Below are positions 11,922-23,861 of a stretch of 64,000 nucleotides of DNA, piece by piece. Both the position numbers and the translations under genes were made by a program. Origin of the DNA: Rhopalosiphum padi. Its lineage: Eukaryota; Arthropoda; Insecta; Hemiptera; Aphididae. Positions within the stretch are counted from its first letter, which is position 1; each line of letters opens with the position of its first letter. The stretch covers positions 78,842,339 through 78,906,338 of the forward strand of contig NC_083599.1 of assembly GCF_020882245.1 (NCBI RefSeq). Direction: 5' to 3'. The notes below the pieces were generated by a model. It saw nothing but the letters and a program-made list of their open reading frames with translations. It made no database searches and had not been told where the DNA came from.

Positions 11922-13014
11922 AAAATAATTCAAGTTTTGTTTGACGATATACAACAATTTAATTATTCATTTTTATCCCTTTAAAAAAAAAAACTTCTAG
12001 AAATCATAAGTCTAAATAATTTTTATATTAATTTATTTCAAGATATGTTACTCATGTTTGATTCCCTTGAAAACCCTTTTTCTAATATAAATTCTGAACA
12101 TTTGCGTTTTATAGCTTTAGATGAAATGGGTGTTCTTTCAAGACCTAGAATGGTAGATATTGGGTGTGGATTAAACGATAGAATGATGGGAGGACATGTT
12201 TTATTTGAGCCAAGAGTTGTTCAAATGTCTTTTATTCCTCTGAGATGTGTTTAAAAAATAATTTTACAAGATTGTAATTTGTTTGAAATAGTAATTAAAT
12301 ATATGAAACAATTAGAATGTAGTTCAAAAAAGTGTATTAGTAATTTTGTTCAGTCTAAACTGTGGCAAAGTAAACTAAAAGACAATTCCCATAAACTTAT
12401 TTTGCCGTCATGGGATCCCATGCAGGTAATAATAAGTTAGGCGCTGTCTATGCCTCATTAGCGTGTCTACCTCCTGAATATTCTTCCTCGTTAGAAAATA
12501 TATTTTTAGGATCGTTATTTAAATCTCAGGATAGGCAAGAATACGGGAACCGTGCTGTTTTTTCAGAACTTATTTCCGAGCTCAAATTTTTAGAGACTAC
12601 TGGAATCGATATTCTTTATAATGGTGAAATTAACAAAGTTTTTTCTCCGTGGGTTTGATTTTGGGTGACCATTTAGGTTTGCATTCTATGCTAAGATTTT
12701 CAGAGAGTTTTATAGCTAACTTTCCATGTAGATTTTGTAAGTCTAATAAAACTGAATGCCAACATGAGGTAGAACAAATCAATAATAATTAAGAAATGAA
12801 GTTAACTATTCTGATAATGTTGCAGTTAATGACCTAACCCTCACTGGAATAAAACAGCTTTGCATTTATAACAAAATTAACTCATTTCATGTCACAAAAA
12901 ATTATGCTGTTGATATTATATTATACATGATATCTTAGAGGGGGTTTGCAAGTATGATATTGGTATGATTAAAAACTATGATATATGACTTGAATTATTT
13001 TACTATTGATATCC
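11922..13014 (+). pseudogene. Element A transposase-like protein, middle part
   Basis: Resumes the frame broken at 7957 (KIIQVLFDDIQQFNYSF). After a short gap come IALDEMGVLSRPRMVDIGCG (12100-12170), GSHAGNNKLGAVYASLACLP (12412-12470), NRAVFSELISELKFLETTGI (12550-12606), then after a frameshift a DHLGLHSMLRFSESF-type segment (about 12664-12712) with FPCRFCKS, and HDILEGVCKYDI near 12930-12960. Order and motifs match a repeat-derived protein family of invertebrates. At least three frame changes and a stop disrupt it. It is cut at the TTAA at 13015-13018 by the 14.8-kb insertion and resumes at 27795. Confidence 0.55.
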
Positions 13015-13057
13015 TTAAGGGGACGTTACACACACAATTTTCGAGCACGAATACATG

Positions 13058-13372
13058 ACCACGCAAAATGGTAATAATTTGTGTTTTAAGTGATTTTAGA
13101 GAAAAAACACCTATTATAAAATCGAAAGAGGACAATATTTTGGAGACAATGACATATCCGTTTTTTAAAATAATGTTTTTTAAAAAAGTTATGACACATT
13201 AAAAATGTGAAAAATGTTATGTTTTAAACGTTTGAGTATTAGCTAAATATTTAATGTATTTTAAAATGGATATGTCATTGTCTCTAAAATATTGTCCTCT
13301 TTCGATTTTATAAAAGGTGTTTTTTCTCTAAAATCACTTTAAACACAAATTTTTACTATTTTCCGTAGACGT
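13058..13372. repeat. 5' subterminal foldback of copy 1
   Basis: Left arm about 13061-13173, right arm about 13260-13366, with a loop near 86 bases. Over more than 100 bases the arms pair with few mismatches; for example AAGTGATTTTAGAGAAAAAA on the left is matched in reverse complement on the right. It begins about 40 bases inside the terminus. Confidence 0.85.
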
Positions 13373-13664
13373 GTTTTAATGTCTTACGTTCGAATTTAGG
13401 TACCGACGTGTGCTGCTTCGATGGCTATAGCGGCAGTCAGGGGTCGGACACTTTGATAATATTGTCGAATTAAGGCGGCCATGTTTTTGGAGGAAACTGT
13501 TATCATATTTGTAAATTTGTTTACAATTTAGTGATAATAATATTCAAACATTTCTAACAGATTACACATCTTTTCACGTGTTTTCGCTTTGTTGATTCAC
13601 AGTTGATTCAGTTTAATTTAATCGTTTATTTTCTAATATAAGAATATAGTTAGTGTACGTAATC

Positions 13665-16584
13665 ATGGTACTCGTGTGTATCGTTAAATCGTGTGTGAAT
13701 AGCAAAAGTAAGACCAAAGAAAAATGCAACAAAATGCACCGGTTCCCTAAGGATATATATCTGTAAGTAAATTTGCTTCGTTTTCACTTGTCGATCAATC
13801 ATAATTAAATGGTTGTTATATTTATATTTTTAGTTGTAAAGAATGGTTAGCAAACTGTAATCGATTAGATCTTCTGAAAAAAACTTTTAGTAACTATCGT
13901 GTCTGTAGCAAACATTTTATTTCCAAAATGTATGCTAATCCTCAAGAAACTGTTTTATTGCCAACCGCTGTTCCTACCAAGTTTGGTTAGTAAACAAATA
14001 ATTATTGTCAGAATTGTTTATTTTTCAATTATTCATACTTTGATAATATTTATTTAGAATCAACCGTTGTTCATTTTGAGCCAGCTACAAATAATGAAGC
14101 CAATGAATTGGATCAAAGTACTGAATTAATTAATACTAGTCAAAATTATGTTATTCTTGAAAAACCTGTTAGTTCAAGCACACCATTGAAATCAAACTCT
14201 ACAATATCAGAAACTTGTAAGTATCTAGGTTATTAATTACTATTAGATATTATATTTTAATACAATACTATGTTCTATTTATTATTTTTTGTTTATATTA
14301 TTATGAAGTATTTATTGAAACCCATTAAATGTAAAATAAATTGTTTTTTACAGGCGTTACGTCGTCCAACAGAACAATTTCAGAAAGTAGTCAAACTTCT
14401 TCTTCTACTTCAATGTGCACCCAAACAACTCAGCTGCTATCAGTGAATACTCCAAGGAAGAAAAATTTAAGGACCCACGTTCGTGAATTGGAGATAAAAT
14501 GCAAGCAGTTAGAAGAAAATTTGAATGCAAATACAAAACGTATTTCAGAAATGATTACATCTGTAGATCATTTCAATGAAGTTGTTGATACACATTTGCC
14601 ACCCAACTTGGGAATGTTGATGAAGAATTATGTGAAACTAGCCAACAGAAAACCTCAAGGTTATCGTTATAATAGCAAACTAAAACAGTTAGCTCTTACA
14701 ATTTATTTTTTTGGACCCATCGCATACAGATTTTTAAAAAACATTTTACAACTACCTACCCCTAGAACATTGCGAAGAATCACACAGAAAATTGAAATTG
14801 GGACAGGATTAAATGATGTTTTATTTAATTCTATGGAACTTAAATTCAAAAATTTAAAAGAAGATGCAAGAGACTGCGTTCTATGTGTAGACGAAATGTC
14901 CATCAAAACCAATCTTTTTTATAATTTATCAAAGGACACTATTATTGGATTCAATCAATCAAATGAAACAAAAACTTACGAACCAGCAAAACATGTTCTT
15001 TGTTTTATGGTCAAAAGCTTAAATTATAAGTGGAAACAACCAGTGGCATATTATTTCATTAATAACAGTTGTACAGGACTTCCTTTACAGAATACAATTT
15101 TTGCTGTAATTTCACGTCTACAAAGTATTTCTGTTAATATTAGAGTTTTTACTACTGACCAGGGAGCAAATTTTTATAGTTTTGCTAATAAAGTGTATGT
15201 TACTAGTGAACGACCATATTTCTTTGTGAATGGTTATAAAATTTACTATGTGTTTGATCCACCGCATTTATTGAAGTCGACAAGAAACAATTTTTTTAAA
15301 TACAATCTTGAAGTTTTAAATAATTTGACAGATAAAAAATACTTGAATGATTTTTACCATGCTGACCAAGGTATTAATCGCTGTGCACCTAAGCTTACTG
15401 ATGCACATATTAATCCAGGTCCCTTTCAAAAGATGAAAGTATCCTATGCATCTCAAGTTTTCAGTGCAACAGTTGCAGCAGGTATGCGTAGCTGTGTGGA
15501 GTATGGTACGTTACCTCGTGCTGCTGAGACTACTGTAAATTTCATAGAGTATATGGACAAACTATTTGATATACTTAACTCCAAAACAAAAGCAGCAAGT
15601 AAAAAATTAAACCTACCATTCAAAAATACTACTGACCAGAGAGACCATTTAATCATGATGTTAGATATTTTTAATAATATGCGTGTTCTTGGTACAAAAA
15701 TTGTTGATGGAAATATTACATATATTGATGTTTCTAAACGCATGAAGTTTATAAGTGGATGGAAAATTACAATCAACTCATTGCTGCAGCTATGGGATGA
15801 TATTCAAACACCTGGATATACATTATGCACATACAGAGTAAATCAAGATGACTTGGAAAATCTTTTTGGAAATTTTAGAAATCAAAACGGTAACAACGTA
15901 AATCCAACCCCAATTCAATTTTACTGGGCATTTAAGAAAATTTTTTTCTTAAATTATTTTAAACACTCTGATGGAGCAAATTGTTTGGAAGATTTGGATG
16001 AAATATTTGCCAGCATTGGAGATACAACAACACCTTCACTCGATTCAAATTTATTATTTCCGGAGAATAATGAGGATTCTTGTAATAATTTGAGAGTTGG
16101 AACTTCAGATTATAGAGAGCTAGAGTTTACTAATAGAAATGCTCTTTCGTATGTAAGTGGTTATTTTATAAAAAAATGTCTAGATAAACATTCTTGTTAT
16201 ACTTGCTTGAATTTTGCCAAAAGTCAAAATAACATTGATGAGTCATTTTTATTTACACATTTCAAGGCTTATCAAAATGAAATAATAACAGATTATGGAC
16301 AGTTAAATGTACCGCCACACACTTTTCTTAATTATATTAATGAATTAGATAACATTTTTACAGAAAACTTTTCTACACTTGCTATAGAGGATAAAGTAGG
16401 ATGGAAAATAAAAAATTTAATAGATAATATACCATTTACACATCCATGTCCAAATTTTGATATAGAATTTCTTAAAAGCCTTTTTGTACGATTGAGAATC
16501 TATCATGCTATTAAAAAATTAAATAAAAATTTACTATCAGCTCCTAGAAAATACAGAAAATTGGACATTCTTTCTCATTTATAA
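13665..16584 (+). CDS. P-element transposase with THAP domain (THAP9-like), intact
   Basis: Four exons: 13665-13762, 13834-13985, 14058-14216, 14354-16584, all with GT...AG introns; the lengths sum to 2640, giving 879 residues with no stop. The N-terminal THAP finger shows CIVKSC, MHRFP, a W, CSKHF (the C-x2-H pair) and AVPTKF. A coiled region (VRELEIKCKQLEENLNANTK) precedes the catalytic domain, which has CVDEMSIKTN, TTDQGANF, YVFDPPHLLKSTRN and LENLFGNFRNQNG, matching the RNase H-like residues of P transposases. It should cut and rejoin DNA in the nucleus, with the THAP domain binding the element's ends. No lesion is visible, so it may be active or recently so. Confidence 0.9.
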
Positions 16585-16629
16585 TCAAAAACCTATTAAC
16601 TTTATATAAGGGGACGTTACATTGGCATT

Positions 16630-16975
16630 TGTTATTGTAATTATTATTTTATTTTCATATTAGTATTATGTAAAAATTATATTTGACAATTATTATTATA
16701 TTTTCATATTAGAATTATGTAAAAATTATATTTGACAATTATTATTATATTTTGATATTAGTATTTTGTAAAAATTATATTTGACAATTATTATTATATT
16801 TTCATATTAGTATTATGTAAAAATTATATTTGACAATTATTATTATATTTTGATATTAGTATTTTGTAAAAATTATATTTGACAATTATTATTATATTTT
16901 GATATTAGTATTTTGTAAAAATTATATTTGACAATTATTATTATATTTTGATATTAGTATTATCTATTATGTATT
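16630..16975. repeat. 49-bp tandem repeat in P-element 3' region
   Basis: About 6.5 units at 49-base spacing: the word TTTGACAATTATTATTATA starts near 16682, 16731, 16780, 16829, 16878 and 16927. Units differ only by a few substitutions (for example GTATTTTGT versus GTATTATGT). It starts just after the transposase stop codon and lies within the P element. Confidence 0.9.
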
Positions 16976-17871
16976 ATATCATAGTATTAATTTTATATTA
17001 GAATTATCCTATTCTGTGGTATTATTATAAATATAAGATTATTATTAATCATGTCACTTTGAAATTTGTATCTATTATTCTATTGACTATTCTGTGTTTG
17101 TATTATGAACTTTTAAAAACTATTAATTATCTAACTTGAAATACAGTTAAAATTGAACATATATGAAGTAGCATAATTTATTTTTTCCTTCTGGTCACAC
17201 TGAGTTTTCCTCCAAAAACATGGTGGACTGATTTTCACACCAGCCTATGGTTACTGTGTTATTTCTTATCAGTGTCCTTTCTGATTATTCTATTCTGTGC
17301 GGCAGTGTTCAAGAACATTGCTTATAACCCCACCTCACGTCCTTGCGTGATTGCTGTGACAAACCCGGTTTTCTTATCGCAGCCGCATAATATTGTATAA
17401 TTACGAGAACTATTTTTAATCATGAAATTATTATTGCCACTTCCTCAATATTATCAATTTATTATGGAACACATTATTATAGCGAGTTGCTCAACAAATT
17501 ATAATTAATTTAGTCTCAGCTCCTGTTTTTGACATTGCTAACATATGAAGTACGGTTACGACTTACGAACTTTAATTCGTATACCAGTTATACCTTTGTT
17601 TTTTTATTCAAGTTGCTTAAATTATAAATATGGCAAACAAATCAAAAAAAATTAAACATGTGAGTCGGAGAAAATTAACTCGTTCTCTGATTTTAAAACG
17701 ATATAATAAAACCAAAAGGTAAGTCGTAAGTCTACTGAATTATTGTTAGGTACATATTTTATGTTATGTACACAATTTTCAAATTATAAAAATTGATGTG
17801 TGTAACATGACTAACATGTTTTGTTTTATTTTTGTTTATAATAAGTAAATAAAGTATAGTAGTTTTTTTTA

Positions 17872-19468
17872 GATTCTGAACGGAGTGAAGAGTGACGAAT
17901 GTATTGAATTTACAATGATGTGTTTTAATTTTTATTTTTTTTTAATTTTTGTGTACACCAGGGCCTAAAATATATATATTTAAATAATGAATTTAGGAAT
18001 TTCAACACATATAACTTCTTATGACAATCTTACGACAAACTTTGTGCACTACGAAAAATAAAAATGTGCACCTGTGTGTCCCGACCATTTCAATAAAATA
18101 CAATTTCACTTTAAAAATAGTTAAAATTGTAATCGTATTATAGCAGTTTACTAAACAAAAATTATCACATACTCTAGATATTCATTCTAATGACCAACAG
18201 TACTACTAAATTATAATTTGTAAACAGAGAGAGTAAAATAAATATTTATTTGGCGCTTATTTTATTGTTTCCGGTGTTTATAAATGAAAATTTCACTAAA
18301 CACGCATTATGCATAAATCCAAATTTTGACTTACCCAAACTTGGTCAATTTTGTAAATAGAAAAAAACTTTTTGTACAAAATTTAAAATGTATCTAAAAA
18401 TGTATATTAAAGTACTTCTTATCACCTCCTAAAAACCCATTTCAATACAAAGTCATCCACCTTAGATATTTTGTGTTACCTTAAATTGTGATCATACTGT
18501 ATTATGAGAAAATGAATTGTAAATACACCATTTCCCCCAAAACTATAAGGAATTATAAATTCAAATTTAAAAATATGTACTACGGAAAATCAGAAAAAAT
18601 AGTCACTCAATTTAAGTTTATCCTAACCGTGGTAGTGTGTGAATACGAAATAACAATATACAGTTTACCATTATCAAACGACCAAATTCCTACATTATAA
18701 ACATTATATTTTTGATATAAATACGGCTGAGGGGTGGTTATCATAAGCATTGTTCTTATTGCCATTAAAAAATAATCAAAAATCTTTAGTCACTATTTTT
18801 TTTATAGGCATAGAAAGTTCATATTTTGACGAAAATTTGAAGTTATTTTGTAGTTGAAAATTTTAAGTATTTATACCTAAGGTTTTAAAATTTGATACAA
18901 TATTTCCCATGCGTCTTTCTTCAAATAACTGTAAAAAAACTCTTCTGACTAACTAAAACAAAAAAATTTTATAGGCGTTTGAAATTTATACTTTTACGAA
19001 ATCACGTAAAATAACGACTTAGCGTCAAACGATTTTTGATATTGGTTTTTATAAAAAAATTATAAGTCGTTGAAACTCAAAACTTCTACCAGTTGTTTAT
19101 AGTGACATTTTCTTCACATGGTTTATTTTTCAAAATATTTCGTTAAATTTTCAGCTATTTATAGGTGTTTGAAATATTCGATTTTTTTTGTTTTTATTTA
19201 AATGTCGATAAAATTTTCATGGCTAATAATTGAAAATTTAATATAAGGATGTCCATAAGTTTTGCTTACAATAATTTTAAAAAAAAATCGAGCGTAAGTA
19301 AATTAAACAATTTTACGAGCGTCTAAATTTTATATTTTTACTAAGTATAATAAAAATTTAAAAATTTAAAAAATCACGCATAAAATAACGATTTACTATC
19401 AAACGGTTTTAGATACAAAATAAATTAATAAAATATCCTAGATTGACAAATCACCTCCGTTCAGAATT
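17872..19468. repeat. MITE-like repeat with ATTCTGAACGGAG ends
   Basis: The word ATTCTGAACGGAG at 17873 recurs in reverse complement at 19454-19467, giving perfect 13-bp inverted ends around AT-rich non-coding DNA. Related pieces are seen at 38731-39160 and, inverted, near 61060-61740. It lies in the first intron of the copy-1 transposase gene. No ORF of note. Confidence 0.55.
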
Positions 19469-19674
19469 GTTTTTTTTTATACAATGATACATTGATACCT
19501 ATATCATTGCATTCAAATTGAATACATCCATTATAGTGACCTACTCTATGACTGAGGTCCACTTCACCACTACTGTTCAGCAGAGCGATTTCCCGATTTT
19601 TTTTTTATTGCAGTTTTAATATTTGACGATACTTTGATTTAATTAAGAGACTGATTATACTTAAATATTATATA

Positions 19675-22096
19675 TGTTACGGTCCAAGTGGATAAATGGT
19701 CATTGTAAACACTGACCGGACAAAGTTTACAATGTCCGAATTATTCAAGCCATGTAGATAATTATTCACATAAACCAGACAATGTATACAATGACCAGAA
19801 CTGCAGGTGCCAAGTGAATAAAATACATATATTAATAATTAATGACTTATATAATTTTATTTAATATTTTTTTAAGAGATTTGATTAGCAAATAAAATTG
19901 AGAATATTTTATTTATATTAATTTTTATTGAATATTGAAATTATTTATTTTTACAAGTATTACCACTATGGCATTTAGAGTTGCATAAAATTCCAGCAGC
20001 TTTACATTTGCATCTCCTTGTTTCGCATTTTTGAACACAAGTGCAGCGGTCATAGCCTTGGCCTCCTAGATTTGAAAATAGCCTAGCTGCTTCTCTTAGA
20101 GACAACTGAATATCGGGGACTTCATCAACACTCACAAACTTCTCCTTGCAAATAGTAAATTGATTTCTACTATAATAATGTTGCAGTTTACCTTTGGTTG
20201 TGCCCAATTTATAATTTCCGTCTTCCACTATAAAAAAAAAATTGTAATTATAAATAAACATATTAAACAACAAATAATAATTAAAATGTTATTGTTTATA
20301 ATACTTGATATAATTACTGCCAAAATTGATCGTAAGTCGCTTCGAGCTCTATCTACGTCTGGTATTTTTATTTTTACTGAATCTCCAATGTTTCCTTCAC
20401 AAAATCTTCTTTCAGAAAGAGATTTCATTTTATTTGCTTGCTTTTCTAAATTCTGCACAGATTCATTTCTTTTTATCTGAATAGAAAGTTTTCTAGAGCT
20501 TAAAGCATCCTCAGAATTGTAATTTTCTTCATTTTCTTCTACAATCACTTCATTGCCTTCCTTGTTTTTTTCTTTACTTTCTTTCTCTTCAATAGTGTTT
20601 AAGGCTTTTTCTAAATCTTCTTCTGTTTTTAATTTTTCTACTACATGCATTGGGAGTACACAATTATTTAATCCAATTTTAGCCCTAGAGCCAAACATAG
20701 CTTCGTACGGTGAAGATTTAATGCCATGATGAAAAGATCGATTTTTCATGAATTGTACGAATTTTATGCCTTCGCTCCATTTTTTGGTCTTATTGTCTTC
20801 CAACCACGTTCCCAACATATTCTCTATGTCTTGGTTGGCACGTTCTACTGAACCTTGACTTTGAGAATGGCGAGGCTTACCATGTACTATTTTTAAATCT
20901 TTCCACATACTACATAATTCTTCTACTATCTTGTTTGAAAATTCTCTACCATTATCGCTTTGCAATATAGCTGGAGCACCAAAAGTTGTAAATATATCCA
21001 GTAAAACATAAGCAACTTCCTCAGCACGTTTATTAGATAAAGGACGCAAGTTTACAAATTTAGTTAAATGGTCTTGATAGACTAAAATAAACTTATAATT
21101 ACCATCAGGCTGGGCCTGCATATCAATTAAATCTATTTGACACCTTGAATTCATTTCTTTTGATATAATAGGTTTGACTACTAAGCCTTTTTTAATTGTA
21201 CTTCCTTTTTTTTGGCATGATTCGCATAAGTTCAAGTATAACATAATTGCCTCCCTTGTTATATTTTTATATTTAATATTTAACTCGTGTTCCATTCTAC
21301 TACGCCCTCCGTGCCCGATTGATAAATGAGTTTCATGGAGGATATTAAAAAGTTCTTCGTTATGCACGTAATATTTAATTTGGTTACCTTCATTTATTGG
21401 TACAACAAGTTTTTCCACATTACACACTCGCATTGTATCATACTTCTTAATCAATTTATAATCATTTGGAATTTTGGTTTTTTTCAATTTTAATTCTTTT
21501 AAATGTACTATAAGTTCATCATATTTAAGTTTACTTAAATATGTACTGTTAGGTTTTTTAAGATCTAAAATATTATTTAAACGATTATTAAATGTATTTT
21601 CCATTTTAAAAACAACACGCACAAATACTACACAATTATAACACAGCACTAAACGGCACAGGTAAACAGCAGTACGCGTACTGTCGTCTATGATAGATAT
21701 GGCTATATGCCTACATAGAGTTCCATGATAATAATAATAAATTGCGATATAAATTGTTGTTATTGATGGACGACGAATATCCAAGCGGCGTATGTTGAAA
21801 GTGCCCACCGATTCCTAATTATCTACTAATGACACTACCGATAAAAGTTATCGTAACCCGTAAGACGTAGTGCCTGAAAGAAATAACAAAAATATTAAAC
21901 TCTAAAATAACTCTAATATTCACATTGACCACACCAGTTTTAGCATTGTATACAATGACTGGACATTGTATTACAATGACTTAGTCTATACAGGAATTAA
22001 ATATGTATTATTTACTTTGCCCAAATGTCTTAGACATTGTATACAATGTCCGGACATTGTATTACAATGACTGATTTATCCACCTGGACCGTAACA
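19675..22096 (-). mobile_element. Intact Ginger-type transposon (2422 bp)
   Basis: Ends TGTTACGGTCCAAGTGGATA (19675) and, read in from 22096, TGTTACGGTCCAGGTGGATA; 22 of 23 bases match. The 4-bp flanks TATA (19671-19674 and 22097-22100) are identical. TGT ends and 4-bp duplications are the known pattern of Ginger elements. Both subterminal regions are rich in CATTGTA/TACAATG words. It sits in the first intron of the copy-1 transposase gene, in opposite orientation. Confidence 0.93.
19941..21604 (-). CDS. Ginger transposase (KRBA2-like integrase), intact
   Basis: Retroviral-type DDE integrase that would move the surrounding element. Exon 1 is 21604-20305 and exon 2 20227-19941; using donor GTATTA and acceptor TATAG the frame runs through for 528 residues. 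An H2C2 zinc-binding module (HLSIGHGG ... CESCQKK) precedes the catalytic core: QIDLIDM (D), LQSDNGREF (D) and GSVERANQDIENML (E). After an acidic Glu-rich linker (EEKESKEKNKEGNE) and RARSDLRSILAVI comes a Cys-rich end, CTCVQKCETRRCKCKAAGIL, like the C-terminal region of KRAB-A-domain-containing protein 2. The start at 21604 is the first ATG giving the family N-terminus. No lesion seen. Confidence 0.92.
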
Positions 22097-23288
22097 TATA
22101 CATACTACAATATTAGTATTGCGACCCTACTCAAAACTATCTAGTTGTATTCTATGCATTTTTTTTTTATTCGTCTATTACACTCCTGATCAATTATACA
22201 CAATTTCCGGTCAAAGTAATGTAGTCGAAACGTTATCTCCACCTGATAATGATAGACCCACAACTATGCTGGAAGACTCCATAGTAAATTCACCGTGTTC
22301 GAGTTTAAATAACAGTAATAATAATTTTATATCAATTACTGAAACTCCTCCGAGTCGTTTAATGAATGAAAATATCCAATCCGCAATGTCATCAAATGAA
22401 GATTCATTTGAAACAGTAAATAATTCTGAACTTTTTGTCGAGATGGATACTGAACTGATATTAACGCCAAAGTCGACAAAGAAATTACATGAAATGTCAG
22501 GACGGAGAGTAGTGGACATTTTTACTTTTATCCGTGATATACAAAATGACCTTTGTGATCATGGATCATTATTTGGATGTTCATTCAAAGATATGGATAT
22601 AATATTGAAAAAAGAACTGGATTACAAAGTACGATCAGCTTTAAATGTAAGATGTGTGGACTTCATAAGTCTATTAAGACAGATAATTATGAAAGTTCAG
22701 GAGCACTAAATGTCAATGAGGGTGCGATTGTGGGTACTCTATCAGCTGGGGGAGGTTATAGTCACCTTTCACAAATATTTTCAGCTATAAACATTCCAGT
22801 TATGAATTTTAGTACCTACAGAGTCTATGAAAATAAAGTGACGGGCAATTTTGAAAAAGTTGCTTCTGAGATCATGCTAAGTGCAGCGATGGAGGAAAAA
22901 GCTTTAGCTATACAAAATGGCGATGTTGATAAAGATGGTGTTCCTTTATTAACAGTTATATGCGATGGCAGTTGGGGAAAGAGATCTTATAGAACTATGT
23001 ATAATTCATCTTCTGGAACAGTAAGTTAAATTGAAATAATTAAATACCTATAAATATTATTAGTTTAGGCCTCAGAATTGAATGCATGTAGAAAGTATGC
23101 ATACACTTATAGTTATTATAAGTATTGTGTCATGAAATTAATTTCAAGATTACTTTGCAATAAATCTAATAGCCCAAAAAAAAAATGTGCAAATGTAAAA
23201 ACTTCTGAGCCCTGATTATTATATTACCTACATAGTGTACGATCAAAATTACTTATTATGCAATGTACTTATGTACAGATTATAAATA

Positions 23289-23861
23289 CAGTAGACGCCG
23301 CTTATAAGACTCACTTCGGGACCAGCACAAAGTGAGTGTTATAACCGAATGAATCTTATAGGTGAAGTGGAAAAAAAAATGAATTACGAATTTGTAAATT
23401 TTATTTTATTACATATTTTACTTTGGTTTTAATACTTTAACACATATTACATATTACATACTTTATTATTGAAATAAATTTAATAATCCTCATAAAAAAA
23501 ACTAAAATTATAATAGGTAAATATTACATATAAAAATATTATAAAAATTATACATTAATAAATAATAAATATTTATATGTACAAATGTACAATGTACATA
23601 TAATGTTCTTTATTATTTATTTTGAAAAAAATTTGTTATTTTATTTTGTTCTAATATTCCGAAAATATACTGTTCGTTTTCGTATTGTATACCTGCGATA
23701 AAAATTATTATACGTTATAAGGTACCAACAGAAACTAGAAATAATCAACACGAATATTTTTTAATACCAATTTATTTCTAAATTATAACCAAAAAAATTG
23801 ATTTTGAGTCTAATAAGCGACTGAACCTTATATCCGTGAGTCTTATAAGCGGCATCTACTT
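23289..23861. mobile_element. Mariner/pogo-type MITE (573 bp) in intron
   Basis: Ends CAGTAGACGCCGCTTATAAG and, from the right, AAGTAGATGCCGCTTATAAG, flanked by TA on both sides (23287-23288, 23862-23863). The CAGT-A...CTTATAAGAC style of end is that of pogo/Tigger-like elements. Non-coding. It lies in the intron between 23020 and 23920. Confidence 0.75.

Larger units (their letters stand above)
13438..17298 (+). mobile_element. P-superfamily transposon (3861 bp) nested in copy 1
   Basis: Flanked by the direct repeat GCGGCAGT (13430-13437 and 17299-17306), the 8-bp duplication expected for P elements. Copy 2 has the same local sequence uninterrupted (near 58570), which confirms the insertion point. 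Terminal repeats are poorly matched: both ends share GGACACT (13446-13452 and, inverted, 17271-17277). A stronger internal inverted repeat, CCATGTTTTTGGAGGAAA, lies at 13479 and in reverse at 17206-17223. It contains a complete THAP-transposase gene. Confidence 0.85.

Noticed and set aside
16606..16632. GGGGACGTTACATTGG as the right end of the P element or a second TTAA terminus
   Set aside because: It repeats the copy-1 start word but is in direct, not inverted, orientation, has no TTAA before it, and the P element demonstrably extends to its duplication at 17299-17306.
13471..17223. CCATGTTTTTGGAGGAAA repeats as P-element termini
   Set aside because: They are inverted but their flanks do not form a duplication; the 8-bp GCGGCAGT copies further out do, and match copy 2.
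20160..20480. Plus-strand open frame over the Ginger gene
   Set aside because: It is the shadow of the Ginger coding strand and has no independent motif.
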